From Actinomycetes bacterium (GTDB taxonomy: Bacteria > Actinomycetota > Coriobacteriia > Coriobacteriales > Atopobiaceae), in contig JAKPQM010000008.1 in assembly GCA_029546925.1 (NCBI GenBank), forward strand, positions 24,905 to 88,904: a DNA stretch of 64,000 bases, written 5' to 3'. Shown one piece after another: positions 34,158-42,820 of the stretch. Each line of letters opens with the position of its first letter. The first letter of the stretch is position 1. The position numbers and the translations under genes were made by a program. The notes under the pieces were generated by a model. That model made no database searches. It was given only the letters and a program-made list of their open reading frames with translations, and was not told the DNA's origin.

Positions 34158-35465
34158 ATGGGCAGCTTCCATACAGCCTACTGGCATTCCACCCCGGGCG
34201 GATTCACCAAGAAGGATCGCGCAGGGGGACGATACCGGTGGTACCTCCCCACTTCCCTCGCAGATGATACGCTGTCCATGTCCTCGGAGGCAGCCAGCTC
34301 CGCCAGCAGGGCCGGGAAGCTCATCGCCTCCCTGTCCAACCTCGGCTCGAGAGCCGCCAGCACCGAGGGCATCGCGCGGCTGCTTCTCCGGGCGGAAGCC
34401 GTCTCGAGCTCACATATCGAGGGCCTGACGATAGGGACAAGACGGATCCTCAGGGCAGAGCTCTACGAGGATGAGCCGCCGAATCTCAGGTTCGATAGGA
34501 GCGCTGTCGAGGTGATCGGCAACATCCATGCCATGGAGGCTGCCATCGAGGAGGCCGAGCGCGATGAAGCGATGGCCGTCGATACATTCAAACGCATCCA
34601 TCGCGCCCTATGCAAAGGAACGAGGATCGAGCAGGTCGGAGGAACGATACGGACCGAGCAGAACTGGGTCGGGGGATCTGGCTTCAATCCGCTGTCGGCC
34701 GCCTACGTCCCCCCGGCGCCGGAACATGTCGAGGCCCTGCTCGACGACTTGGCCCAGTTCTGCAACAGAGATGACGTCGATCCCGTGGTCAAGGCTGCGA
34801 TGGCCCACTATCAGTTCGAGTCGATCCATCCATTCCCCGACGGAAACGGTCGGACCGGGCGTGCCCTCATCCACACGATACTGCGCCGCGATCTCCCCGA
34901 GTGCGATTACGTACCGCCCATATCCTTGGTGCTTGCAACGTATCGGAGCGAATATATCCGCCACCTGACGGCCATGAGGACCGACGATCCATCGTTGGAG
35001 ACGGATGCCAGGAATGAATGGATAGCGTTCTTCTCGGGATGCTGCGAGCGCGCGGCAGGCGAGATGACCGAGCTCGCCGCAGAAATGGAGCAGCTGAGGC
35101 AGGGCTGGGCCGAACGGCTTGGGAGTGTCCGCTCGGGTTCCGCGCTTGAGCTCATGCTTTTCGAGGTCCAAGGCTCGCCCGTGTTCTCCATCTCATCGAT
35201 GGCAAGGCTCACGGGACGCTCCTTCCCTGCAGTCAACGGCGCCGTCTCCGCCCTCCTCGATGCGGGGATCGCCAAGGAGACATCGAAGGGGAAGCGGAAT
35301 CGCGTCTTCGAGGTCCCTGAGGTCATCGGCTATTTCAATCTGCTGGAAAGGCGCTTGGCAAGCAGGGCGGGCAGCACAAAGGTCTCCAAGCCGGCCCGAC
35401 GTGTTCCGTTCCGGGACGAGGCTCGCTACGAATCCCGCCGAAACTCCGATGCGCCGGAGGGTTGA
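34158..35465 (+). CDS. Fic-domain AMPylase with inhibitory helix
   Basis: Class II Fic protein of 435 residues. The catalytic motif HPFPDGNGRTGR (His, then Asp, Asn and Arg) is at about residue 224. An inhibitory motif, SSSHIEG, at about residue 80 fits the (S/T)xxxE(G/N) rule, so the protein can block its own ATP binding. The N-terminal Fic_N region starts GSFHTAYWHSTP; the C terminus has a winged-helix segment (GSPVFSISSMARLTGRSFPA). It would transfer AMP to a protein hydroxyl. Start at 34158 has AAAGGA 7 bases before it; an in-frame ATG at 34143 is less likely. Regulated with the divergent HTH protein by inference. Confidence 0.9.
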   Translation: MGSFHTAYWHSTPGGFTKKDRAGGRYRWYLPTSLADDTLSMSSEAASSASRAGKLIASLSNLGSRAASTEGIARLLLRAEAVSSSHIEGLTIGTRRILRAELYEDEPPNLRFDRSAVEVIGNIHAMEAAIEEAERDEAMAVDTFKRIHRALCKGTRIEQVGGTIRTEQNWVGGSGFNPLSAAYVPPAPEHVEALLDDLAQFCNRDDVDPVVKAAMAHYQFESIHPFPDGNGRTGRALIHTILRRDLPECDYVPPISLVLATYRSEYIRHLTAMRTDDPSLETDARNEWIAFFSGCCERAAGEMTELAAEMEQLRQGWAERLGSVRSGSALELMLFEVQGSPVFSISSMARLTGRSFPAVNGAVSALLDAGIAKETSKGKRNRVFEVPEVIGYFNLLERRLASRAGSTKVSKPARRVPFRDEARYESRRNSDAPEG

Positions 35466-35755
35466 GCCGCTTCAGAGCGCCTCTTCGGCTGAATCCTGTG
35501 AGCCTGGTGATCTCTGCTGCGGTGGAGCACGCCTCCCCTCAGCAAATCGAGGTTCCTCTGCACGTTGTCCGAGGGCGCTATGGAACCGCTTGGAACCGCT
35601 GCATCGCCAACGCTTGCGGCAGCATCTCCGTTTAACTTGAAATACCGATTACAGCACGGTCAGGTTATTTCAATTTATCAATCAAACTTGAGATAAAAAA
35701 TGCCGGATATGGCACATGGCATCCCCTGCTCCCAGATACATCTGCAGTAAGAACG

Positions 35756-35995
35756 ATGAAAGGATGGGCTGTGAGCAGCTTCCTTATAACCTATTGGCCT
35801 TCCTCCTCGGGCAGCCCCACCAGGAAGGGCCGTGCGCGGCGGTACCGGTAGCGCTTCTCCACTCCCTTCGAGGATGATGCGCCGTCCATGCCCTCAGAAG
35901 CAGCCAATTCTGCCATCAGAGCCGGGTAGTCCCGTTCCGACGAGGCCCTCGCGTCGGCCGATTTCAGGACGGGCACGGCCAGAATCGGAAATCTG
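35756..35995 (+). pseudogene. Degenerate duplicate of the fic 5' end and leader
   Basis: From 35756 the sequence follows the beginning of fic at 34143 (ATGAAAGGA, then AGCAGCTTCC against GGCAGCTTCC, then the CTATTGGCC, GATGATGCG and GCAGCCAATTCTGCCA equivalents) with many substitutions and several frame breaks. It then switches at about 35950 to a copy of the sequence upstream of fic, including the CCGATT...AATCGG hairpin. So a partial, rearranged and decayed copy of the fic region lies between fic and the surface protein gene. It has no open frame. Confidence 0.6.
35958..35988. repeat. CCGATT/AATCGG hairpin repeat, copy 2
   Basis: A 31-base unit like copy 1 (CCGATTTCAGGAC, ending CCAGAATCGG), differing at a few loop bases. 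It lies in the decayed fic duplicate. Confidence 0.55.
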
Positions 35996-36132
35996 CCGTG
36001 AGACGCGTGCGATTTCCCCATACTTGGAAACCGTAGGAAACCGCCGATGGGTTCGCAGAAAGGATCCCTGAGGTCGAGGTTCTCGCGCCCCCGTACTCTG
36101 GGGCCGCGGAAAAGAAAAAGAAGGGACAACCT

Positions 36133-39100
36133 ATGAGAGATCGTGCAGGACGCATCCGCGCGCTCGCGCTAACGCTCGTGCTCGCCTTGGGATTGCTGCC
36201 GAGCGCTGTGCTCGCGCAGTCCGCAGTCGACGGCGGGCAGGCTGAGAGCATGGCCGACACACAGGATGCCGTAGTCGAGGCGGTGGCAGACGCCGATCAG
36301 GCCGACGCCTCCGATGAGGAGGATCTGCCGGACGTCGTCGTTCCGGCGGAGGAAGAGGATATCGTTGCCGACGACGAGATTCCCGCAGAGTCCTCCTCGG
36401 ATGTTGAAGCTGCTCCTGAGCCAACCGTGGAGCCCTCTGGGGAGCCGGCGGCCGAGCCCGAGGCCCCCTCGGATGGGGAGCCGATGGCCACGAGAGGCGG
36501 GGAAGACACGACGACCCCCGAATCGCGGGAAGCCGGGCACATGCTCACCGTCAGACTCGGTGAGAACAGTTCGCAGGTTCAAAGCATGAGCATGAGCTAC
36601 TACGATTCGAACTACGAGAAGAAAACCGCCATCGGCACGACGGAGATCACGGCTGATGTGCGCAAGGACGGCATCATCTACGTCACCCTCACCATGCAAG
36701 GCAGCACGCAGTATTTCGTGAGGGCTCGAGGCACCGAGGTGGTAAGTAGCCTCTCCAATAATGCTGACGGTGCGATCACGGTGACTATCTACCTCAACAC
36801 GCCCGATGGTCTCGAGTCCGACCCTGCTATCACGCTCGACCTCATCGCTATGCATGAGATCAGAACCGACGATGCCGAGCACATGCAAGAATCGCGCTAC
36901 GCCTTTAGATACGGGGTAAGCAGTGGGGGAGGGAATGCCGCACCGGCAGGGGTGGCGGTCGGACCGTACTTCTCACTCGAAGAGGGCTACCGACTCGCTT
37001 CCTACACAGTAACCGACGACGCGACCGGCGAGACAGCCTCTTACGAGGTGGGCCAAACCTTCACAATGCCCGCCTCCGACGTGACCGTGACTCCCACCAT
37101 CGTCGAACTCGGTCCGCAGTATGAGTTGCCGTACACGCTCACGGTCAGGCTCGGCGAGAACAGCTCTCAGGTGGAGAGCTTGAGCATGACCTATCGCACG
37201 CCGGACGGCGAATGGGAGACCGTCGAGGGTACGACGGAGATCACGGTGGAGACCACGCCGGGTGGCGGCGGTCCGGACAGCGCACCAAAATACAGCGCTG
37301 AAGTCACCATCACCATGAAGGACGGCAGGCGCTACTTCGCGAAGGCCGATAGGGACGGTGGAGACGGTGTGACAGGAGTTCGGTGCTACCACGGGTTCGG
37401 TTACGATGACGGCATGCTCAAGATGTGGGTCTCTGATCTAGGGTCCGACGCCACCATCACACTCCACGACTTCGTCGCCGCCTCGTACGGGATCAAGGTC
37501 GGGGAAACCGAGCATGGGTCGATATCTCGCTTGGAGATCACCTATGGAAACACGTCTGCCTCGTTCTCTCCCGAAGAAGACGCGATTCTCGCACCAGAGG
37601 GCGCGCAGATCTCCCTAGTCTCCAACCCCGACGAGGGCTACTACTTCAAGTCCTGCACAGTGACTGACAACGAGACCGGCGAGTCCATCGAGTATCCCGT
37701 CCCCTGGCCCGATGGAAGCGCGATCGCCTTGAGCTTCACGATGCCCGGTTCCAACGTGACCGTAACGCCGATCTTCGCCCCCATCACCGTCATCAACACC
37801 ATCGAGATCAACAATGTTTCTGTGGATATCTCCGCCTCGAACGGGGAGCCGCCCGCCCTAGTGCCCTTTACGGGGACGGTCGATCCCGACGCACCCTACA
37901 CCCTAAGGCCCGATGACGGCCGCAACACCTACGAGCGTTGGACGCGGATGAGCGATGGGGAATCGACCTATGGCAGTCCCGATGCGCAGTGGAACCCCGC
38001 GTATCAGGCAAATGCATACGGAGATTTGACGTCCATTGCAGCGGGGGATGAGCTGTCCTATTCCTTTTGTGTGGAGCTCGAACCGGGGTGTAAATTCGCC
38101 GACCAAGTCACGGTGAGGGTGACCACTACCACTGGCGAGACCTATACCCGCATCTATGCTGGGAATAAGATCGGAAGCACGAACCCCGTGATAGGCAATG
38201 CGCCCTATGCGCATGCCCTCGCCTACGATGTCTTCCGGGTGACGGTCGGCGAGGCGAAGCCTCCCGCCATCACCGTCACTATCGCCTTCGACGCCAACGG
38301 CGGTGACGCGTCGAGCGTGCCCGGCAGCCAAGACAAGGTTGTCGGGGAGGATCTTACCCTTCCCACATCCACACCGGCCCGTCCTGACACCACGGCACCC
38401 GGCTACACCGTGTCCTACGATGCCAACGGGGGCAGCGGAGCTCCCTCGGCCCAGACGGCAACGGTCACGACAAGCTACAGCTTCACTGGCTGGAACACCT
38501 TGCAAGATGGAACCGGCGATCCCTACGAGGCCGGCGGCACCTACTCCGCAGACGCTGACGCAACCCTGTATGCTCAGTGGTCCGCAACGGCAGTCGCCCA
38601 ACCGCTCGTCGTAGCGGGAACGCCCGTGCGCGACGGCCATACGTTCAAGGGCTGGAACACGAGCGCCGACGGTTCGGGCACCCCCTATGCGGTCGGCGAT
38701 CCCATCGATCCCGCTGAGGATCTCACGCTCTACGCCCAGTGGGAGCAGGACGCCACGGCTCCTACCGAGGATACCTACGCTGTCTCCTCCGGCGACAACG
38801 GCACATGGACGCAGGGTAGCGGCGAGGATTACGAGCTGACCGTGGACCGGGTCGGCGACAACGACGCCTGCTTCGAGCATTTCAGGGCCGTCGAGCTCGA
38901 TGGCAGACTCCTGTCCGAGGATGAGTACGAGGCCAGATCCGGCAGCACGATCATCACGCTCAAGGCCCACGTGCTGCAAGAGCTCAGCCCCGGCAAGCAC
39001 ACCGTCACCGTGGTCTTCGACGATGACCGGGTGGACATCGACTTCACGGTGAAGGCGGCGTCTTCCGGCGGCAGCTCGGAGCCCGGCGGCACCACGCCCG

Positions 39101-39309
39101 AGACCCCTGGCACGCCCGGCACGCCCAGTACCGCTCCGGCCACGACCGGCGGCTCCGCGCAGGCCCCTGACGCGGAAAAGCCCCAAGCGACGCCGAGAAC
39201 CGGGGATGGGAGCCCCTCCCTCCTCGCCTTCGGGTTGGCTCTCGCCTCGATCGTGATGGCCTGTGCCGGCTTTGGCGTCAGATCCATGGTGTCCAAGGAG
39301 AGGCTGTAA
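36133..39309 (+). CDS. Large cell-surface protein with InlB-type repeats and sorting signal
   Basis: Secreted protein of 1058 residues. The signal peptide is MRDRAGRIRALALTLVLALG ending near VLAQS. An acidic Pro/Glu linker follows to about residue 130. Two homologous domains begin with LTVRLGENSSQV at about residues 137 and 336, and a third related unit ends with FTMPGSNVTVTPIF near residue 550. Residues 710-880 carry Listeria-Bacteroides (InlB B-type) repeats (FDANGGDAS, YDANGGSGAPSA, FTGWNTLQDGTG, FKGWNTSADGSG). The C terminus has a Pro/Thr/Gly-rich stalk, TPRTGD in LPxTG position, a membrane segment and KERL. Likely anchored by sortase and used for adhesion. Confidence 0.88.
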   Translation: MRDRAGRIRALALTLVLALGLLPSAVLAQSAVDGGQAESMADTQDAVVEAVADADQADASDEEDLPDVVVPAEEEDIVADDEIPAESSSDVEAAPEPTVEPSGEPAAEPEAPSDGEPMATRGGEDTTTPESREAGHMLTVRLGENSSQVQSMSMSYYDSNYEKKTAIGTTEITADVRKDGIIYVTLTMQGSTQYFVRARGTEVVSSLSNNADGAITVTIYLNTPDGLESDPAITLDLIAMHEIRTDDAEHMQESRYAFRYGVSSGGGNAAPAGVAVGPYFSLEEGYRLASYTVTDDATGETASYEVGQTFTMPASDVTVTPTIVELGPQYELPYTLTVRLGENSSQVESLSMTYRTPDGEWETVEGTTEITVETTPGGGGPDSAPKYSAEVTITMKDGRRYFAKADRDGGDGVTGVRCYHGFGYDDGMLKMWVSDLGSDATITLHDFVAASYGIKVGETEHGSISRLEITYGNTSASFSPEEDAILAPEGAQISLVSNPDEGYYFKSCTVTDNETGESIEYPVPWPDGSAIALSFTMPGSNVTVTPIFAPITVINTIEINNVSVDISASNGEPPALVPFTGTVDPDAPYTLRPDDGRNTYERWTRMSDGESTYGSPDAQWNPAYQANAYGDLTSIAAGDELSYSFCVELEPGCKFADQVTVRVTTTTGETYTRIYAGNKIGSTNPVIGNAPYAHALAYDVFRVTVGEAKPPAITVTIAFDANGGDASSVPGSQDKVVGEDLTLPTSTPARPDTTAPGYTVSYDANGGSGAPSAQTATVTTSYSFTGWNTLQDGTGDPYEAGGTYSADADATLYAQWSATAVAQPLVVAGTPVRDGHTFKGWNTSADGSGTPYAVGDPIDPAEDLTLYAQWEQDATAPTEDTYAVSSGDNGTWTQGSGEDYELTVDRVGDNDACFEHFRAVELDGRLLSEDEYEARSGSTIITLKAHVLQELSPGKHTVTVVFDDDRVDIDFTVKAASSGGSSEPGGTTPETPGTPGTPSTAPATTGGSAQAPDAEKPQATPRTGDGSPSLLAFGLALASIVMACAGFGVRSMVSKERL

Positions 39310-39345
39310 GGCAACCCCGAACGAACACATAATCAGACCTCGAAG

Positions 39346-39375
39346 GGGCCCGGACGATCGCGTCCGGGCCCTTTT
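39346..39375 (+). terminator. Rho-independent terminator of the surface protein gene
   Basis: GGGCCCGGACG (39346-39356) pairs with CGTCCGGGCCC (39361-39371) around four bases and is followed by TTTT (39372-39375). It lies 37 bases after the stop codon. Confidence 0.9.
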
Positions 39376-39428
39376 CCCACGGAGCGTAGGTAAGGCCCCT
39401 CTAGTGCGGGGCGAACGCGCGATGGCTC

Positions 39429-39554
39429 AAAAAACAGGCTGTCATCGAGGAGAAAGTCTATGATCCCGATGTTCAGAACGCCGCTGTCATCATACCACCG
39501 CCTCCCCACGTCATGGCGCACCGCGATTTGGGGAAGGAACCGCCGGTCAGAAGA
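39429..39554 (-). pseudogene. Possible tail fragment of an ATPase of the DUF4143 type
   Basis: A minus-strand stretch reading LPQIAVRHDVGRRWYDDSGV then LNIGIIDFLLDD resembles the C-terminal end of AAA/DUF4143 proteins, which finish with a short strand, a loop and an IxxxDFLL helix (compare VGAVDFLLGRR of the gene at 10031). The remainder of the gene is absent. Short match, so low confidence. Confidence 0.3.
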
Positions 39555-39606
39555 AGTTGCAAGCTCGCAACCGTGTGGCGCTCGACAGTAACAGGGGTCC
39601 AAAGGT

Positions 39607-39650
39607 TTCATTGATAAGTACGGTATAAAAGTGAGTAACTTATCAATGAA
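39607..39650. repeat. 13-bp perfect inverted repeat, AT-rich
   Basis: TTCATTGATAAGT (39607-39619) is the exact reverse complement of 39638-39650, with 18 bases between. It precedes the ATPase fragment at 39429-39554 in the minus-strand sense, as the inverted repeat before the DUF4143 gene at 10031 does. Probably an old operator. Confidence 0.5.
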
Positions 39651-39749
39651 TAGTAAGGCGCATGGCTCAGGATCGCCCATAGAAAAGCAGCGCGGTTTAC
39701 AAGCTCAACCCTGCATCAGGCGAAAAATCCGAACAAGATGGAGGACCGA

Positions 39750-39782
39750 CCGGTTTTCAGGGACATGCGCAGCCAGAACCGG
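39750..39782. repeat. CCGGTT/AACCGG hairpin repeat, copy 3
   Basis: A 33-base unit beginning CCGGTTTTCAGGG and ending GCCAGAACCGG. Compared with copies 1 and 2, both stem ends change together (CCGATT/AATCGG to CCGGTT/AACCGG), a compensatory difference that suggests the hairpin is what is kept. Confidence 0.45.
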
Positions 39783-39842
39783 GAGCCAGCCGTAGACGCC
39801 TCCTCAACCTCCCGGTCGGCCGGTTCCCGGCTCCGCGTAAGG

Positions 39843-40021
39843 ACACGGCGAGATCCCCTACCTGAGAGCAATTTGGAGTTGTAGGAAGATTTTCCCGCAG
39901 ATATCGCTGAACCGTCCGGAATCGCGTGCAAAAAGCCTGTTGGTAGAGAGCGGCGATCGGAGAGCTTCGGCAAATCTTCCTACAACTCCAAATTGCTCTC
40001 AGGTAGGGGATCTCGCCGTGT
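39843..40021. repeat. Palindromic element A1: 50-bp perfect arms
   Basis: Bases 39843-39892 are the exact reverse complement of 39972-40021, with a 79-base loop. The arms contain TACCTGAGAGCAATTTGGAG, then TTGTAGGAAGATT. A second element with closely related arms lies at 47615-47776. There is no gene inside. Perfect arms this long suggest a recent or actively maintained mobile hairpin element. Confidence 0.9.
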
Positions 40022-40348
40022 AGGTGCTCCCGCGCTCCGGGCAGACACGATAGGGTACGTGCAGCCCCGCCTCGTAAACGCCGGCTATATTCCGATCGTC
40101 ATCCACCGACAATCGTCGCACTGCCAGCAGGGCCTGCTGGTTTCGAGTCCCCTTGCGCAAGATGTCCAGATAATCTCTGTAGGCGAAGATACGGTTCCTG
40201 CTCGTATTTCCCATTCTACGGCCTTTCGGCATCCCTCCTCGGACGGATTCATCGAGAGAGGCCGTGCACGGTAGCATCGGTGACGCCTCTTTGCTCCCAC
40301 CCGACATGGATATGATCCTCTGCAACCGGACACCCCGTTTCCCGAGGC

Positions 40349-40552
40349 AGACTGGCAGCCGATCGGGCCCTTTCTGCCACGGAGGGCACTTATTCCGCAG
40401 ATTTTGGGTCTCGAATCGCCATCGGGCCGGTACACGGCTCCCGCTGAGCTGCGCAAATACGGGCCGCTTCTCCGTCCGATGGGCAAACCACACCCAAAAT
40501 CTGCGGAATAAGTGCCCTCCGTGGCAGAAAGGGCCCGATCGGCTGCCAGTCT
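40349..40552. repeat. Palindromic element B: 61-bp perfect arms
   Basis: Bases 40349-40409, starting AGACTGGCAGCCGATC and ending GATTTTGGGT, are the exact reverse complement of 40492-40552. The loop is 82 bases. The sequence is unrelated to element A, but arm and loop sizes are alike. There is no gene inside. Confidence 0.92.
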
Positions 40553-40803
40553 CACATGAGGGGATGTCTACACCGGAAGATCATAGCCGTTGTGCCGCTC
40601 AAGCGCATGCGCAACAAGGCTGCGGACGGCAATCCAGGGACACGCGTGCATCCCTCTAGCCACATGGGGGTCCTTGCGGCAACCTCCGCCTATACATACG
40701 CGATCGATAAGGGGGTCTACGTGATTCCGATCAGGAGTCTCGCACCGTAGCGATACCCCTCGTCCCGGCGCAATTGCACGACTGGAAACACCGGTACCAT
40801 TCA

Positions 40804-40887
40804 CTATGTCGAAGATAAGGGTGCGGACATGGCATCCAGCGCCTTATCGGTGAGGCCATGCTTCTTCATGTCCTCGGAAGCGTTCAT
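40804..40887 (-). CDS. 27-residue frame, probably the start of a lost gene
   Basis: ATG at 40887 with GGAGAGG upstream, reading MNASEDMKKHGLTDKALDAM then SAPLSST and TAG. The helical pattern and good ribosome-binding site look real, but the length suggests the first part of a gene cut off by rearrangement. Family not recognised. Confidence 0.3.
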   Translation of the reverse strand: MNASEDMKKHGLTDKALDAMSAPLSST

Positions 40888-41039
40888 GCTCGCCTCTCCA
40901 ATCCAAGCCGGCCGCCACCCATATGCTTGCCCTTCTCATAGCTCGGATCACGGACGAGTCCAGCGAGCCTCATGTGCTGGCTCTGCTGTCCCTTGATTTG
41001 AGGTTAATGGTTGTATTTTGAGATAATTGGCGCAATAAC

Positions 41040-42400
41040 ATGTTGGATATTGGGAAAAGACGAGGTCATACGCTTAACAGAAAAGCACTGTCTCAGTTGG
41101 AGGAATGGCAGGGGACGCCCTCTCGCAAAGCCCTACTTGTAGATGAAGCTCGACAGGTGGGGAAAACCTATCTCATCCGCGAGTTCGGCAGACAGCACTA
41201 CGAGCAGGTAGCCGAGGTCAACCTTCTCGAAATCGAGGGAGCCGCCGAAGCGTTTTCCACAGCAAAGACGAGCGAGGATCTCTTCTCGCGTATCACCCTG
41301 TACGCAAGCGGCCGCATCGTCCCGAACAGGACCCTCATCTTCATCGATGAGGTGCAGGAAGCGCCGGAGATGATCGCCGCAGCGAAGTTCCTCGTAGACA
41401 GGCTGGGCGATCAATACGACTTCATCTTCTCCGGCTCGCTCCTGGGCATCGAGCTCAAAAACGTGCGGTCGTGGCCCGTGGGTTACATGCGCACAGTCAC
41501 CATGTACCCGCTCGACTTCGAGGAATGGTGCTGGGCAAACGGCATGGACAAGACCTTCCTAGAAGAGGCGCGGAAAGCCGTGGGATGCCGCAAGCCCCTC
41601 GACCCGTTCGTTCACGAGCGCCTGACACAGCTCTTTCACTACTACCTTGCGGTAGGGGGATGCCCGCAGCCGTGCAGGCCTACGCCGACTCGGGAAATCT
41701 CCAAGCGATCCGCCGCATCCAAGAGGACATCACCGAGTTCTATCGCAACGACATCACGCGTTATTGCAACGAGAGGGACGTGCTCCTCGTCAAGCGGATA
41801 TTCGATCTCATGCCCGCACAACTCAACCAGCAGAACAAACGCTTTATCGCCACGAGCGTGGGCAAGGATGTCCGTGTGGGGAAGGACGAGAATCGTTTCA
41901 TCTGGCTTGCCGAGGCTGGCGTTGCCATACCTGTCTGCAATGTCGCTGAGCCCCGCTTCCCTCTCATGCTCGCCGAAGAGGCGTCGTTGTTCAAGCTGTT
42001 CATGTCCGATGTGGGACTCCTCGCCTACGGGAGCGGCATGGAAGCCGTGCGCGGCATCCTCGGTGGGAAGAGCGTCAACTATGGGGGCCTCTACGAGAAC
42101 TATGTGGCCCAAGAGCTGCATGCGCATGGAAAGCGCGCATGGTACTACCGCAGCAAAAAGCTTGGCGAGCTGGACTTTCTCATCGACTGGCTTTCTGGCA
42201 AGGTGCTCCCCATCGAGGTCAGGTCGGGCAAGGACTACCATCGCCATCGCGCCCTCAGAAATGTGCCCGAGGTTGACGGATGGGGATTGGACGAGGCCGT
42301 CGTCTTGGATGACGGAAACGTGGAAGCAGACGGAAAAACAACCTACCTCCCCACCTATGCGGCTGGATGGCTCGATGCGTTTGCGGGGCTCGAGTGGTAG
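41040..42400 (+). pseudogene. DUF4143 AAA ATPase, frameshifted at a G5 run
   Basis: The first frame, from ATG 41040, has Walker A LLVDEARQVGKTYLIREFG, Walker B TLIFIDEVQEAPEMI and sensor IFSGSLLGIEL, and runs to about 41660. There the ATPase continues in another frame (MPAAVQAYADSGNLQAIRR to the end at 42400), including LGELDFLIDWLSGKVLPIEV, the PD-(D/E)XK-like part. One added base in GGGGG at 41656-41660 would join them into about 450 residues. The family's function is unknown. A length-variable G run could be a phase switch, simple decay or a sequencing error. Confidence 0.8.
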
Positions 42401-42450
42401 CGCATGGGGATCGCCAAACCACGCCTGCGTCACAGCTCGTGTAATAACGT

Positions 42451-42481
42451 CTCAAATCCGGAATGGTAGTCCGGTTTTGAG
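42451..42481. promoter_or_regulatory. 12-bp inverted repeat before a truncated DUF4143 ATPase
   Basis: CTCAAATCCGGA (42451-42462) pairs with TCCGGTTTTGAG (42470-42481) with one mismatch and a 7-base loop, 27 bases before the likely start of the ATPase fragment at 42509. It is similar in place to the inverted repeats before the gene at 10031. Confidence 0.45.
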
Positions 42482-42508
42482 ATATTCGGAGTTGCTACGC
42501 CTGCCCAT

Positions 42509-42640
42509 GTGCGTCGCGCGCTCGAGCCCGTGGCCCGCTGCTTCTCTCGCTACTTCAAAGTCGCCGTCGTGGCCGAACCTCGCCAAGTCGGTAAGACCAC
42601 CATGCTCAAGCTCCTCATGACTGGGCCTTTCCCGTGGGGC
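42509..42640 (+). pseudogene. N-terminal fragment of a second DUF4143-type ATPase
   Basis: From a GTG at 42509 the frame reads RRALEPVARCFSRYFKVAVV then AEPRQVGKTTMLKLLMTG, the beginning of an AAA_14/DUF4143 protein with a Walker A (the usual GPRQVGKTT). It then runs into the GTGACAAGTGACC repeat cluster and ends. Only about 45 residues of the family remain. Confidence 0.65.
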
Positions 42641-42673
42641 GGTGTAAAGGCGGGCTCTTTGGGCGACATGGGC

Positions 42674-42803
42674 GTGACAAGTGACCTGTCCCCTTGTCAC
42701 GTGGGCGTGACAAGTGACCTGTCCCCCTGTCATGGGCGTGACAAGTGACCTGTCCCCCTGTCACGCCCTCGCTGCTATGACAAGTGACCTGTCCCCCTGT
42801 CAC
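42674..42803. repeat. Four copies of a GTGACAAGTGACCTGTCCCC repeat
   Basis: Copies of the 26-27-base unit that starts GTGACAAGTGACC and ends CCTGTCAC lie at 42674-42700, 42707-42732, 42738-42764 and 42778-42803. Each unit has inverted ends (GTGACA/TGTCAC). The spacers are 6, 5 and 13 bases. The spacing is too short and the units too self-similar for CRISPR. Repeats of this kind are known in Firmicutes and Actinobacteria near REP-associated transposases; none is present here. Confidence 0.8.
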
Positions 42804-42820
42804 GCCCTCGCTGCTAGATC

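Larger units (their letters stand above)
39376..41039. other. 1.66-kb region without intact genes, rich in palindromes
   Basis: Between the surface protein terminator and the broken ATPase gene there is no intact gene. It holds the ATPase tail fragment, inverted repeats at 39607 and 39750, palindromic elements A1 and B, and a 27-residue frame at 40804. A minus-strand frame around 40040-40240 (FAYRDYLDILRKGTRNQQAL) looks coded but I could not assign it. The region looks like a graveyard of old insertions. Confidence 0.6.

Noticed and set aside
37903..39330. A 475-residue minus-strand frame opposite the surface protein
   Set aside because: Shadow of the repeat-rich C-terminal half of the surface protein; no start signals.
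42060..42620. The end of the 526-residue frame starting at 41040 as real protein
   Set aside because: After the G5 run the ATPase homology continues in another frame; the remaining sequence is Arg/Ser/Pro-rich out-of-frame reading.
42674..42803. CRISPR array
   Set aside because: Spacers of only 5-13 bases and no cas genes; direct repeats with inverted ends.
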